This document shows, one piece after another, positions 24,090 to 36,206 of a stretch of DNA of 64,000 nt. A program made the position numbers and the translations under genes. Under the pieces are notes generated by a model. It worked only from the letters and a program-made list of their open reading frames with translations, had not been told where the DNA came from and searched no databases. Every line of letters begins with the position of its first letter. Positions within the stretch are counted from its first letter, which is position 1. The stretch lies in NCBI GenBank assembly GCA_015179045.1, contig WHUZ01000007.1, positions 1,476,501 to 1,540,500 of the forward strand, in the 5' to 3' direction. This DNA comes from Kalaharituber pfeilii (lineage: Eukaryota; Ascomycota; Pezizomycetes; Pezizales; Pezizaceae).

Positions 24090-25964
24090 CTACCCCTCCA
24101 ACCCTACTTTCTCTACCTTCACCTCCTCGCTCCCGACACCACAGCTCACCACTTCCTCCAGCATATCTAAAAACGCTACCCTCCACGACCCTGGCCCCTT
24201 TGCTCTTTTGGCTGCCCTTTCCGCCGCAACATTATACATAGTGACCGCTGCAATTATCGCAGACAATTTTGCGTCCGAAGATAGTTTTACCCCTGGGGTA
24301 GTCCGGCGCGCGACAGATAGGGTGGCAGCGATGACGGATGAGAGGGCGCATCCAATCTGCGTATTAGGTTAGTAAAGCGAGGAGATGGAGCAATGGAAGG
24401 GAAGAGCAGTGGAAATGGGAAATGGGACATACCCCAGTGACCTTGGACTGGATTGGGTGTCCATTCTGCAGTAGGAAGGTGTGGATCCCGTTGCTAATGA
24501 TGTCCGTTTGTCCGGTCATCAAGACCACATTCTCTGTGCACACACATTAGCGTATATAACGCCAACACACATTACATACCCTACTCACCCTCTCTTCTTG
24601 CCAAGTCCCTCACTACCTTCGCCAACTCCTTCAATCCAATCCTTTCCCCCCAACTTCCTGAATCCACTCCTCTCATCACCACATCCTCCCCTGCAATCGT
24701 CAATATCTCCCCTCTGTTCCCCTTCACCACATCTAGATACCCCTTCCTCAACAACTTCTTCGACAGGTTCCTCCTCCATTCTGTCGCTCCCGCACCTACT
24801 GGGTCAAACACAATAGGATTCCCGTGCTTATTATTCTCGATTATTGCCTTCTCTGCAATAATTTCAAATTCAGGCACGCAGGTGCCCATATTGACAACAA
24901 GGGCAGAGTTAATTGCTGCGAGGTCGGTGAGTTCAAGCGAGTTGTCAGACATGATAGGAGAGGCGCCGATGGCTAGGGTGATGTTTGCAGAGATGTCCTT
25001 GACGACGGCATTGGTGATGTGGTGGATAAGTGGGGCGAGTTTTGGGATTGACTTGATGATGTCGTAACTCTGCTGGGAGGTTATCTCAGGCACTGGAATG
25101 GGCTTGATGGAGTGTGGATTAAAGGCAAGTGTGATTTGCTGCCGGAGATCACTGGCGGCTAATTCTGGCGTGGGTGAAGCCATGATTGCGCTGACAACCG
25201 CAACTCCGGAGAGCTCAAGGAGCTCAGGGGCGCTCGCTTGTTTGAAGTCACTTGATGGCTGGCCCTTGTACAGGACATCGTGAACATTGCGTTTGTTTAT
25301 ACCCCCAATAGCAACAAACTTTGTATCTGGAAAGTTCAAAGGTCTGGCAAGTTTCTCCTTTGTCAAGGTTTGCAGAATATCACGAATGCCTTCTGTTCCC
25401 AAAGGAGGATTGTGGTCAGGTTTTGTAGGAGTAGCAAAGACGGGGCCGAGGCCAAGGTAGGTAGAGTTAGGTGGAGAGTTGGCTTCGCTAATGTCTTGAA
25501 GAGCTTTCAGAGCTTCACTGGTATTATTCGCTGAGATGCCAATGTATGTTGACGGGCCTAGGAGTTTGCGAGCGGTTTTATAGTCTATTCCTGCTTGAGC
25601 AAAGCATCATATACTAGACTGCAAAAGAAACCACCCTCCGTCCCCGATAAGCAAGCTTTGAAAAAGATCATGCCCACCTACCCATATCATCCTGACCCAA
25701 ATGCACACCCTCACATCCCACCGCTACTGCCACATCAACCCGGTCATTTATGAGCAGTGGCACCTTGTACTTTTTCGTCACCGCATGGACCTCCCTTCCC
25801 AACTTCACAAATTCCCGCGTCGGAGCTTCCTTCTCCCGTAGTTGGACGATGCTCACGCCACCTTTTATCGCAGCCTCAACATGTTTCGCGAGGGTGGTGT
25901 TGCTGGGGAGAAGGTCGGAGGAAGTGACAAGATAGAGAGTGAGGTCAAGGGGTGGTAAAGACAT
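24090..25964 (-). CDS. THI6: Bifunctional thiamine-phosphate synthase / hydroxyethylthiazole kinase
   Basis: Exons 25682-25964, 24589-25590, 24433-24533 and 24090-24356, introns of 91, 55 and 76 nt, 550 aa, the usual length of fungal Thi6. The N-terminal half is the TMP synthase barrel: LYLVTSSDLLP, VQLREKEAPTREF, LLINDRVDVA, GVHLGQDDM, YIGISANN and the phosphate loop FVAIGGINKRNV. The C-terminal half is the ThiM-type kinase: HHITNAVVKDISANITLAIG, NMGT, VFDPVGAGATEWRR, VVKGNRGEI and QSKVTGIGCALSSVIAA. It makes thiazole phosphate and couples it to the pyrimidine to form thiamine phosphate. In yeasts and filamentous fungi this gene is often thiamine-repressed; no regulatory element could be recognised here. 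Confidence 0.95.
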
Positions 25965-27637
25965 AGTATATTCCCGTAGTTCGCAGCTTGTGCCCTTATT
26001 TACTAGCCGGAATATAAGGGTAGCTCAGTAAGAAAATGGTGGAGTTCTGATAGTTTGGTGCATGCAGCGATGCCAACAGCGGGATATCAATACTGTGGCC
26101 GCGATGTTGCGATAATCCGGATTCGGAGGTGAAGTGGGGAAGGTGGTTGCGGGGGAGGGGTGGATCGCATATTCGTCATAGTGGGCGTACCTGCTCATCA
26201 ATTTATCCAGAGAAAGTTATGGTATAAATTTGGCAAAGTTCTTTACCAAAAAAGTAAACTAAGGTAAAGTTGTTTTTGCCACATTTTTTTTCTTTGCAGT
26301 TCGCACAATACTTGAGTACATTCGACAAATATGCTTCTACCTCCTAAGATTGGCTGCTGATGCAAAGGTGGGATTCCCCGCATATTATGAACATCTTTGC
26401 AACTGGATAATTCAATCTCTAGAAACGTCTTCAAGCTGTTGTACCGAATATTCAACTTCTTGGGATAGCTCGTGAGGTATGATATAATGGGACAAATTTT
26501 ACTAACGTAGTGGTTGAATTATCTGATCTTGCGATCTGCCGCCCGTCCTTCCGATCTCACATTGGCGACAGAACATAAAATCTGATAAGTGTCATCTAAT
26601 AAAACCATGCAAGTAGAATTGAAGGACCGTTCTTCATGTTACTCATGAACCCTAGGTATAAACTGTCACATGCAAACGTCAAACTCTATCCCACAATGCG
26701 TGCTATAACATAAAACTGTGTAAATATCACCACAGAATGCTTTTCACTCTACCACAATCTTACGTCACCTTCAACGAAACTAAGTTAGTCCCAGCACATC
26801 AGCATGTTAATGATTGACGCAGGAACCCGGTCTCAGAGGTCCGGCCAATACATGTGTGCTGTTCCGGGCTGTGTGTTTGATGAGCGAGTGGCTTCAGTTT
26901 ACTGGACTTGCGCCGCTTAATGCAGTATATGTAAATAAGTACGAGCGGATAGCAGACACTGCCATTGCTACCATATTTTTCTAGTTGTTTTAATTATCCT
27001 TCGCTTATTAGATTGGGTAGTATGTTACCGCAGCATACACCAGCATACATCTCGGCGTGACCGAACCTGACTCGTCAGTACCAGTACACTATGCTGGAGG
27101 CAAGCCTGCCGCCAACACCACGTATGTACTTACCCACCCATGGTCTGGTTGTTTTTGCCCAGGAGCGAACTCAGCTCGCTGAGGAGTGCTGGGTTTATAG
27201 CAAAAGTCTCAATCGGGAGACCCCAAGGGCGGGCGGCTTGGCGGGGTGTTTTGTCTTCTGCATCTAAGTAGCAGCTTGTACTTCCAGGGATCGTGTGCAC
27301 CCTACTTGCAATTATGATATCATCCTGTGCTGTCTCTGGTTCTTTTCTCTTTTTCTTTTTTCCTCTTTGCTTTTTCTTTTTTCGCCTGCGACACATTCTT
27401 CCCCTCTGGCGGGGCATGTCGCAGGGGGTGATACAGCGATGCCGTACAGTAGCTGCATTATGTATGTCAGTAGATGCGCCAAGATTTACAACTCGTGAAC
27501 TCGTGAGAGCGTCAGTAGGATTCCCAAATATCTACTACAATCTCGCCCGATTGAACTCACCAGCAACACAACCCACCCCCGGGACAAAACTCAATTGCAC
27601 CGCGCGAGCCCATTGCCCATAAGCAATTACCTCCATA
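25965..27637. other. Gene-free stretch
   Basis: Presumed THI6 promoter on the left and RRP15 promoter on the right. A Lys/Arg-rich minus-strand ORF at 27130-27417 ends near a GTAAGT that could be a splice donor. I could not find a downstream exon or a family for it. Confidence 0.4.
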
Positions 27638-28488
27638 ATGGTCGACCATCCCAGCAAAAAGCGGCGGCGCACGGAAACCGCGGCGGCTGCCAGCAGCGAC
27701 ACCAAGAGCTCCAACTCCACTTCCACCTCTGCCTTCCGCGCCAACAGCACCTCCCCTCCGCCCTCTGCCCCCAAATCCATCCTCAAGAAAATCCAAAAGC
27801 CCGATCCCCCCACTTCAGACTCTGAGGCCTCTGCCGCTGACAACGACGAATTCACTGACCTCAACAACGGGGACGGTGTCTACGACGACTCGTCGACCGA
27901 CCCCGACCCCGACTCCGACTCCGACTCCGACTCCATCTCCTCCGTCCTCGCCGCTGCGTCCCAGGATGCACAAACCAAGAAGCGGAAATGCAATGACCCT
28001 GCTGTCTTCTCGATGTCCATGTCCAAGATCCTGAATTCCCACCTCACGACAAGGTCCCGGCAGGACCCGGTCCTCGTAAGGTCAAAGTCCAAAGTGCAGA
28101 CAATTGACGAGTCGAAGCTAGAGGCGAGGGCAAAGAAAGTGCTAGTGTTAGAGAAGAAGAATGAGTTGGAGAAAGGGAGGGTGAAGGACGTGCTGCCGCA
28201 GGGCGACGATGCCGCGGTGAGTAAGGCGCTCGAAAGGGAGAAGGCGCTGAGGAAGATTGCACAGAGGGGTGTAGTGAAGCTGTTTAATGCGGTAAGGGCG
28301 GCTCAAGTTAAGGCGGAGGAGGTTGCGCAGGAAGCGAGGAAGAATGGAGTTATTGGGATGGGCAATCGGGAGCAGAAAGGTATGTTAACTCCATGCCTAT
28401 TTTTCTTGCACATTTTTAACTGACGTACCTACAAGTCACCGAAATGTCGAAACAAGGCTTCCTGGACCTCATTCAAGCTACTAAATAG
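27638..28488 (+). CDS. RRP15: Ribosome biogenesis protein Rrp15
   Basis: Exons 27638-28379 and 28436-28488 (56-nt intron, phase 1), 264 aa. The N-terminus is basic (HPSKKRRRTE) and then Ser/Asp-rich, with repeated Asp-Ser pairs around residues 85-105. The conserved C-terminal Rrp15 domain follows: MSKILNSHLTTRSRQDPVLVR, KARAKKVLVLEKK-like helices, EKALRKIAQRGVVKLFNAVR, and QKVTEMSKQGFLDLIQATK just before the stop, the last 18 codons coming from the small second exon. Rrp15 acts in the nucleolus on 27S pre-rRNA processing for the large ribosomal subunit. The Asp/Ser tract is coded by a near-repeat of GACTCC units. Confidence 0.92.
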
Positions 28489-28552
28489 TCGACCACCCAC
28501 TACGCATCTAGCTTCTCTTCTGCTAGCCGGCCCCCCTCCCCTCCCCCCCCCC

Positions 28553-28588
<36 letters not shown>

Positions 28589-29886
28589 TTGATATTTCGG
28601 CGTTCCGTTACAGTTCCTTACTTCCTACTTGTCAAATAGCTTTTGTATTGGTATCCTACATTATGAATATACGATGGTATGTCACCTAATTCTTTGTATA
28701 CATAAAAAGCGGAGAGCGCATTTTTGCACTGTAACCTATTTTTTACTCAGTGTCTTTTGTTGTGGGTGATGGTTTTCATTCTATGTACTCCGGCACCCCC
28801 TTACGTTTCTCACTGAGGGTTACCCTGAATTCTTACACAAAACTTGCAACACTTGTCATTGACGCTGTGAGGCCAATCCGCTGGTTTTTTCACTCAAACT
28901 CCCCACAATATTACAAATTCCTTTTTCCCCCGAATTTCTACCAACCCACCAACTCTAATTTCATACCTTCATCCTTCATCACCCAATGCCCACCCTGCCT
29001 TAATTCTGTGGAATTCAAGAGGATATCTTAGATTTTACACAATACAAGTAATAATGGTCTTGTCTGGAATGAGCAGAGGCTAGATACCTCTGGTGCGGAC
29101 GACACAATTCCTTTTTTTTTTAAGGTGTGACTTGTAGACGGAACAGCAAGTCGTCCTCAGAGGTTAAAGACCCTCTTCAAAGCAAGAAAATCTCCGTTAC
29201 CACATCCAAACAATTTCTCGCTCAACGCTTCTGCGAATTGCTTGACCGACAACCACAACTGACAATCCTCTCTTGTTACCAACCTCCCCCGCAAAAAAAC
29301 TCTTCGAATATATACTGTACCAGCAACTGCCACAAAACATAACTATAGTCTGGTTAGCTAATTGACTGAATGAAACCTCTTTTATTTTTCTCGTATCACA
29401 GCAAACGCCAGTTGTTCTACCATTCTAACAGATGTCAACGCTAGCAAACAAACGTAATTGTGAGTGGAAAAACCCCTTTGAAATCTACTGTATCCACCCA
29501 TCCTCATTAATTTAGATTGGCACCCCAAGGTAATCACCAATATGTTGTCTGCACCTATCGGCAAGAGTTCCATGTAAAAGTGCTGAGAGACCAAGACCCT
29601 GCATCAAGGCTTGACAATTCGCGACTAGTATATGGTACTGTCAGCATATATTTAAAGACTTAGCAATATAGCAAAATACTTAACAGGGACGTTACCGGAG
29701 AACTACCTGAGCTCCAATCTATTTGCGGGGCGTGGCACGTGAGGGTTAAGATCTGCTGGGTATTTAAGTGCCGAATTCTCATCCTGAAATGCGTTGTACA
29801 ATGCATCGGTTGGCTGTACACTGTCTTAATATCTGGCTCTTCACTGGCATTTGGCGGGCTCACTTACAGGTTATAATGCTGATTGA
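28489..29886. other. Gene-free stretch with a C/A homopolymer block
   Basis: Starts with the RRP15 3' flank. A C run (28542-28553) runs straight into 32 A (28554-28585). Nothing gene-like follows up to 29886. Confidence 0.5.
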
Positions 29887-30054
29887 CTATTCTTCAACGC
29901 CCTCAACGCGTCTTTCTATGCCCTCAACCACGTTATGGAGATCCCTAAGCTGCCTAATAATAGCCTGGAGTAGCGGAAAGATGGCGTCGATCCTAGTGTG
30001 GAGCGCATTGAAAGCATTCGTGATCTGTTGTGCGGTGCCTGGTTGGTTTTCCAT
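29887..30054 (-). CDS. Short coiled-coil ORF, possibly a mobile-element gag remnant
   Basis: A 55-aa minus-strand ORF begins MENQPGTAQQITNAFNAL and is nearly all heptad-like helix (ALHTRIDAIFPLLQAI, HNVVEGIERRVEGVEE). I do not recognise a family. The composition resembles the coiled-coil start of gag proteins of fungal LTR elements, and the hairpin and tRNA-like sequence found upstream of it on the same strand would fit a decayed element. That link is inference. It could also be a free-standing small ORF. Confidence 0.35.
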   Translation of the reverse strand: MENQPGTAQQITNAFNALHTRIDAIFPLLQAIIRQLRDLHNVVEGIERRVEGVEE

Positions 30055-30181
30055 TTTAAGGGCTCTGCTGCAGCTGTGACAGGTTCAAGACTGACCCGTC
30101 AGTAAACAAGTAGTAGCACGTTGAGCGGGGCTGCAACAGAAAAAAAACAATAGACCATGAGAACCCGGTATCAGTAGCTTT

Positions 30182-30206
30182 CGGGTACGAGCGGTTCTCG
30201 TACCCG
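30182..30206. repeat. Perfect 10-bp hairpin
   Basis: CGGGTACGAG, five-base loop CGGTT, CTCGTACCCG. Part of the right arm (TTCTCGTACCC) recurs at 13032-13042, so it may belong to a dispersed element and not be a local terminator. Confidence 0.7.
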
Positions 30207-30348
30207 TAGCCTTCTATAGTTGACTGCTCTCTATCAATTTAACAGCTCTTCAGCTTGATAGGTAGGTTTGATAGCTCTTTCTGCTAATTTAATAGTTGTG
30301 ACACGACACCAGGACGAGGCTATAACTAGTGAAGTGGTTTGTCTGTTG

Positions 30349-30411
30349 CCTCTAGTGACACAAGGGGCCGTGTTGATAGAATTGAGGGCCCCGGTTCGAT
30401 TCCGAGCTGGA
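30349..30411 (+). ncRNA. tRNA-like sequence with pol III A and B boxes
   Basis: GGTTCGATTCC at about 30393 matches the B-box consensus exactly, and TAGTGACACAAGG about 40 bp upstream is close to an A box. CCTCTAG and CTGGAGA can pair 6 of 7 as an acceptor stem, but the anticodon arm does not fold. It is therefore a degenerate tRNA or the head of a tRNA-derived SINE, not a working tRNA gene. Confidence 0.35.
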
Positions 30412-31085
30412 GAAGAAGGTTATCCAGCATTTCTTTAAAACATGGACTGCAATGCTCTAGTTCCTACAATTCTAGTTGGAACCCTGTGTTTAATCTTTAC
30501 TGCATATAAATTATAGCACTTCCACGTGTCCAGCCAGTCAGACGATTCCGGTGGCACTTCCATGATTGCGATACGGATAGAACAGTTTAGATCTAAATAC
30601 GCATTATGTGTCAATCTCGGATAGCAGATACCGATGAAGAAAAATTGATTATCAAACTTCAGGGTTTAGTTACTTAATGTATCTGTGTCTCAATATAAGA
30701 GTATACAATTTCAGATTCAATACGATTTCGAGAAAAATCTGAAGATCGGAATGCGAGTTTTTTTACTGTAAAAATTTTGTTTGAGAAGTACAGTACGAAG
30801 AGGGTATTTCGGATATAGAGATAGGAGACTCCTGGATGAAGTGATTCTGTGTGGAAGTCACTATAAGCTCGACTTTAGTGTTCGCGCCATCGCAATTGTG
30901 AGTAATATTGCTGATTAGTATGAATGGTAACAAGTGAGGCTTAGCCAGACTCTGCTCATAACATTGGCACATTTCTGTCATGTAATTGCATGTTGGTAAG
31001 GAATTGATTGCATCAATGAAAGCAACAAGTATACCTAGGATGTAATATACCTACACCGCCTTCAGGAATACATTGATAGTACCGT
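30412..31085. other. Gene-free stretch
   Basis: Nothing supportable between the tRNA-like sequence and the stop of the E2-binding protein gene. Confidence 0.4.
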
Positions 31086-32917
31086 CTACCTAGGTATGGT
31101 AATTGCTTTCTGTTTCCTGTCTGGTTGCGTGAACCTCTCTAGACTACCTGCCTTCCATCCCCTAAACTCCCTCATCGCCAGGGGTAAATTTTTAGTACTT
31201 TTAAGGAGAGCCTCCTTAGCAGCTTCATATGCCTCCGAAGATACTACAATGTCTTCCTCCACCACACCCGTGGAGCTATTGTCCGCCAAGGATTCAGACT
31301 TCGGGATTCCATTTTGTGAAAAATAAACTTTCATACTCCGGGAATTGGTAATCGAGTGTGTAGGGGAAACAGATGAATAAACGCGATCATTATGAAAAAC
31401 CCATATCTAGATTAGGAATTGTTAACAATCTAGAGTTGTTACTGAGCACTAAGAAGCATCTGACGTACTCTTAAGCCGACCTTCGGGTCAGCTACCTTGT
31501 GTTCATCCTTGTCTGAGATGAGCCTGAACCGGCGTATGGCTTGGTCATCAATAACTGCCATCAGTTGAGCTGAGAGGAAGCCTTCTGAGGAATATTTTTC
31601 TTGTCTGCTTGTATTAATTAGAGCTGAACCCATTGGGGCAACATCTGCTTGCACATACCTCGATTCTCTTGTCTTAACGCAGAGGTTCCACTTATTCAAC
31701 CGTAAAGTTTCCTGCACCTCCTCTGCCGGGTTGTTCCCCCTATCATCGCTTTTCTTTGCTGGACCCAAACCCAGAGAACTCCCACAGGCTGCACATTGTA
31801 TCACTCTATGTTTACTGAGATTATTTATTGTTTCATCTGCATTCATGACCTAAACTCGTCAGCTTTACTGTTCCAATAAACAATGTACCTCCTATAAATC
31901 CCGTGACTTGTAACCTCTAACCACAAAGCACAGTGAAATAGGGAGGAGAAAATCACCATCGTCAATCCATGCTCCAGCGATCTCCAAGCGAGAAACCACA
32001 CAGAAACCCGCAAAGAGTCTCATTGGGCTTTTCAAGCCCTTGGAGAAAGTTGTATGCATAGCAACGAGGTAGAGTTTGATATTGGGTAATTGTATCGATA
32101 GAGAAGCCACCGAGGAATCTGCCACGAGGGCAGTGGCTTCCCACCTTCTTTTTACCCTATAAATCTACCATTATAGTGTGACCTGAAAAAATAAGGATGT
32201 CCTAATCCAATAACGAAGCAAAGGTATCAAAGCATAATATCCATCATCCCCAGCTATATTCATATTACTAACCTTCATGTCCACTCCCACAACATCCTTA
32301 CTATTCAATAAAAAGAATGTCAGATCAACCAACCCTACCCCCTGCTGTGCTGAAAACCCTCCCAACTCCGCCGCTCCACTATGCGTCGCCGCATGTCTCT
32401 TCTTCGCTGCCCTATCCTTCTCTGTGTCACCCTGCTCATGCGGCTTATGACAGTGCCAAAAATCCATCATCTCTGCCCAATTGTAAGATGGCAGGTCCTG
32501 CCATTTCTTGACTAACTCTGGCTTCACAATCTCCGCTTGACACGATGCACAGCAGAACTCGGGCTTCCGCGAATTCAAATCCAGAGCTGTCCAGGGGACG
32601 TAGTTGTAGTTGTCTTTGTAAGTCGCACCAATATTGCTAGGGCGTAGTGGGTATGCTTTTGACCAATCCTTCTTCCCAGGGGCAATTGATGGTGGGGGTA
32701 TATTTGGAAGCAGATTCACTTTTTCTGGTAAACACAGGCATATATCCCATGTTTGGTGCTCACTGGAGTTGGATTCATGATGGAGACTTATGCTGGCACC
32801 ATCTGGAGCGAACTCAAGATGAGTTGTAGAATTCGCGGGTGTGGGGAGGTCGACGAATATGCTCACTTGGCGGATGTTCCAAAGAAGCTCTGCATAGAGA
32901 AGTGGGGTGGAAGTCAT
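31086..32917 (-). CDS. HECT-like E2-binding protein (UBE3D / Ipa1 family)
   Basis: Exons 32273-32917, 31469-31849 and 31086-31406, all phase 0, introns of 423 and 62 nt, 448 aa. It opens TPLLYAELLWNIRQVSIFVD. Then come the zinc-binding pair CCASCQAEIV, the family signature WAEMMDFWHCHKPHE, and GVGLVDLTFFLL. The second exon holds CAACGSSLG and LRLNKWNLCVKTR, and the third holds IWVFHND, SRSMKVYFSQNG and the C-terminal MREFRGWKAGSLERF. This is the order of Pfam HECT_2 proteins (E2-binding; S. cerevisiae Ipa1, human UBE3D), linked to mRNA 3'-end processing. It diverges from the multikinase gene, with a MITE lying in the 610 bp between them. The first intron is long, and I saw no extra exon in it. 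Confidence 0.9.
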
Positions 32918-33112
32918 GTTCTGTTGTTGGGGTGTGCTTGACGAGCATTACAGAGACTTAGGTAAGTGGCACTTGTCGAAGCGGAGCTTGAATCTTAACA
33001 CGGCCGTATGCTCTCACGTGATGTCTGGTGTCCTCCTCACTGCAATGTCCACTGATCGTGATGTTCACAGTTGGAATGCAGTTCTCAGACCTTGCACTCA
33101 TCGCTCTCCGCT

Positions 33113-33254
33113 GTTACGGGGTTCATCGCGACCGTAGGTGGGGCGGTGGAGCGTCGAAGGGACGGCGCGCATGCCATATGCGATAGCAATAGGCTCGTCT
33201 AGTGCCGTTTTGGCCTGGCGGACGGTAAATCTCTGTGCTTACCACCTCCGTTAC
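33113..33254. mobile_element. MITE-like element, GTTACGG family, copy 1
   Basis: 142 bp from GTTACGGGGTTCATCGCGAC to TACCACCTCCGTTAC. The second copy is at 61120-61362. Both ends and the block TTGGCCTGGCGGACGGTAA match closely between copies, while the middles differ in length. The ends are short imperfect inverted repeats (GTTACGG against GTAACGG). It sits in the shared promoter region of the UBE3D-like and multikinase genes. Class unknown; a clear target duplication is not visible here. Confidence 0.75.
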
Positions 33255-33527
33255 ACCCGCGCCACTGGGGTGACACTTCATTTGATTGTAGACCCTGCTG
33301 AGGAACGGGATGGCCGTTGGTGCGAGCGTGCATGTCAGCCAAGAGCATAATTACCGCTGAACCCAAACCAGTATACATTCCTTGATACAGCGTTGTGTCT
33401 ACTTGTACTGTCCCAGCTACTTATACCCTGCAGGGCCCCTCGCACTCAATTGCACTGAATTTTGGATAAGGCAGGTGTCAAGGCCCGCATTGCTATTTTC
33501 CCAATCTAAGACCTGGAACCAGTTAAG

Positions 33528-34568
33528 ATGTCTGAGACTCCGAAACCCGCGCCAGCATCGAGCACCCCGATTCCTGCATTGACTTCTTTGAATCTCAAGT
33601 CATTCAACCTTGCAGCTGCTGGGCAGTACGTTATCTTACAACATTCATCACCAAATCTCAAGGTGCCGAAAGATACTAACTAGGGCACTATTTACAGTGA
33701 TGGCGTCCTCTCTGACGAGTCCGGCTCTCTCGTTATCAAACCCTGCACCGCTGCCGAGGTCTCCTTTTACGAAGTCTCCTGCTCAGAGCACCCCGAGTTC
33801 GCCGCTCACATGCCGACATTCTTCGGCACTCTCCAACTCAGCGAGCCCTCCTCAGACACTCCCGTCCCCACCCACAACCGCAACACCAAAATCGTTCTCT
33901 CAAATGTCGCCTATGGCTTCACTCGCCCCTGCGTCTTGGATGTCAAACTCGGTGCCCAACTGTGGGATGAGAATGCCAGCGCTGAGAAGCGTGCTCGTCT
34001 CGACAAAGTTAGCAATGAATCCACCAGCCGAAACCTTGGTATGCGGATAGCAGGGATGAAGGTGTATAAAGGGAGTGCAAGTAAGGATCCAGCAGTAGAT
34101 GAGATGGGGTATAGAGTATATGACAAGTATTATGGAAGGGTCTTCACCGCGGAAAATGTCATTGAGGGGATTAAGGAGTATTTGATATCAGAGCTCACAG
34201 AGGAGCAGGTTGTATTGGTGGCGAAGAGGTTCTTGGAAAGAGTAAGGGCCGTGAGGAAGCTGTTGGAAAGCCAAGAAAGTAGGATGTATAGTGCGAGTTT
34301 GCTGTTTTGTTATGAGGGAGACCGCGCAGCATTCGAGGAGGCATTGAAGCAAGAGGAGAGAAAAGCTGCTGAGGACAAAGAGAATGACAAGGAAGAAGCA
34401 GAAGAGGAGGAAGAGGAAGATGAAGATGATAAGATTAAGAAGGTTGAAGATATGAAATTAATTGATTTTGCACATGCAACTTGGACGCCAGGGAAGGGAC
34501 CAGATGAGAACGCCTTGCAGGGGGTTAGGAGTATGGAGAAGCTACTGGCTCAAATTGCAAAGGAATGA
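33528..34568 (+). CDS. ARG82: Inositol polyphosphate multikinase
   Basis: Exons 33528-33625 and 33698-34568 (72-nt intron, phase 2), 322 aa. Marks in order: AAGHDGVLSDESGSLVIKP near the N-terminus, the inositol-phosphate-binding motif PCVLDVKLG at about residues 110-118, TSRNLGMRIAGMKVY, DKYYGRVF, and LIDFAHATW with the metal-binding Asp near residue 290. A long Glu/Asp/Lys tract (from about residue 250) lies between the kinase lobes, as in yeast Arg82/Ipk2. The enzyme phosphorylates Ins(1,4,5)P3 to higher inositol phosphates in the nucleus and cytosol; the yeast protein also supports arginine-gene control. It converges on the UMP/CMP kinase gene. Confidence 0.94.
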
Positions 34569-35460
34569 AGGCATACACAAAGTTTTGGATCATTATGATA
34601 CCGCGTCTACATCCCTTTACCATAAAACATAAAATAAAGCTAGCTTAACATAACAAAATGCAAGCACGATCTACTCAAACTTTCACTAACTTCTATAAAC
34701 ACATCAACATTTCTTTCCGTAGCTTACTCAAATATCTTATCCCAATACTTAACCCATAATGTTCCTTCAGATAGGGCATGTCAGCGCCTATACCTACTAG
34801 TACCAAGTAGAAACGAAAGAACATTCCACCAGGCTGGGAGGAACATTATTTAAGTACAAGTAAAATTTCTAATTTATCCATGGCTCCCTGACAGAAAAGC
34901 ATTACTTGTGTATACATTATTAGCCAAGGCAAAGCCTCCCCCCCCTCACCCCCACAGTTAATACATCCTAGCATTTCACTATTATATACATAAAAACAGA
35001 GATGCAATGAAGATCTAGATCTATTGATCTTTCAACTGGGGCGTCGCTGGTACGGTGCCTTTTCGGCCTTACGGATAGCAATTCTCACGGTTTACGGCCC
35101 CCGTAACATCCCAAATCATCCGATCTATCTCAGCTTGACCCTCTATCAGTGCATCTACGGAATGACTGGCCGCAAACAAACCTAGTTGACTATCAGCATA
35201 TATGAATGTACAGTAACACTCTATGTGGAACCTCCTCAGGCAGCTCTATCAAGATGGGATTTGTATGACATGGCCCGCCATACTTATGATAGTTAAAAAA
35301 GAAGAAAAACTATGCTATGCTCGCCAATAACAACTCCTCCAGATGGCTGTGTCTATATCTCGAAATGTAAAACCTAATGATGACTTCACCCCCCTCAATC
35401 CTGTCCACCGCTTTACTAAAAAAGATTAAGAGAAATTAAAAATAGAAAGAAAGCCTTTTC
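34569..35460. other. Intergenic, 3' ends of two convergent genes
   Basis: About 0.9 kb of AT-rich DNA with no ORF of note; presumably the 3' UTRs of the multikinase and UMP/CMP kinase genes. Confidence 0.5.
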
Positions 35461-36206
35461 TTACAATGCCCCCTTCTCCGTCAACTTTCTCTTGACCTCC
35501 GCATACACCCCCTCTACCCCTTGCTCCGCATTGACTCTGACAACCTTACCCCTCTCCTCATAGTAGTTCACAACCGGCATGCTCCTCTCGACAAACGTCC
35601 TGAACCTCTTCCGAATGCTCTCTATATTATCATCCTCCCTCCCACTGGTCTCACCACGCTTCATCAATCTCTTCAACATTGTCTCTTCGGAGGTGTCCAA
35701 AAACAACGTAAACTTAGACTTGCAGACATCTTCCTCAAACTTGAGTGCCTGGTCCATTTCTCGGGGAAACCCATCGATCAAGAACCTTGTCACACCAGTC
35801 TCAGCGATGGTCTTGCGCATAGCACCCTCGAGGAGCGCAATGGTGACTTCCATCGGCACAATCTTGCCCTCACGGATGTACGTGCTAATGAGCGTGCCGA
35901 ATTCGGATCCGGGGCGGGCCTGCTCGGCGCGCAGGAGGTCGCCGGCGGAGAAGTGCGCGATCGGGTAGTCGCGGACGAGGTTACCGCATTGGGTGCCTTT
36001 GCCGGCGCCAGGGCCACCTGAGAGAGTTCGCAATGTTCGCGTTAGCTTGGGGGGGTGGGGGGGGGGGGATCGGGAGTGTAAGGTGTCGTGGGGGAGGGAG
36101 TACCGAGAACAAATATCACAGTAACATCCTTGTCGTCAAATACCGGCTTCGTGCCATCGGGAGCGGCGAGAGATGGGTGAGATGCAGGGCTATCTATGGA
36201 TGGCAT
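35461..36206 (-). CDS. URA6: UMP/CMP kinase (uridylate kinase)
   Basis: Exons 36104-36206 and 35461-36017 (86-nt intron that splits the P-loop codon), 219 aa. The P-loop GGPGAGKGTQ is at residues 35-44. It is followed by HFSAGDLLR, the NMP-binding REGKIVPMEVTIALL, FLIDGFPREMDQALKFE, and the short lid ETSGREDDN. Length and the Glu/Pro residues around the NMP site fit the UMP/CMP group better than adenylate kinase. It transfers phosphate from ATP to UMP and CMP in pyrimidine nucleotide synthesis. A poly-G stretch fills much of the intron. Confidence 0.93.

Noticed and set aside
27130..27417. Minus-strand Lys/Arg-rich ORF with a GTAAGT at its end
   Set aside because: Partly protein-like, but no second exon, no family and a low-complexity start; not enough to call a gene.
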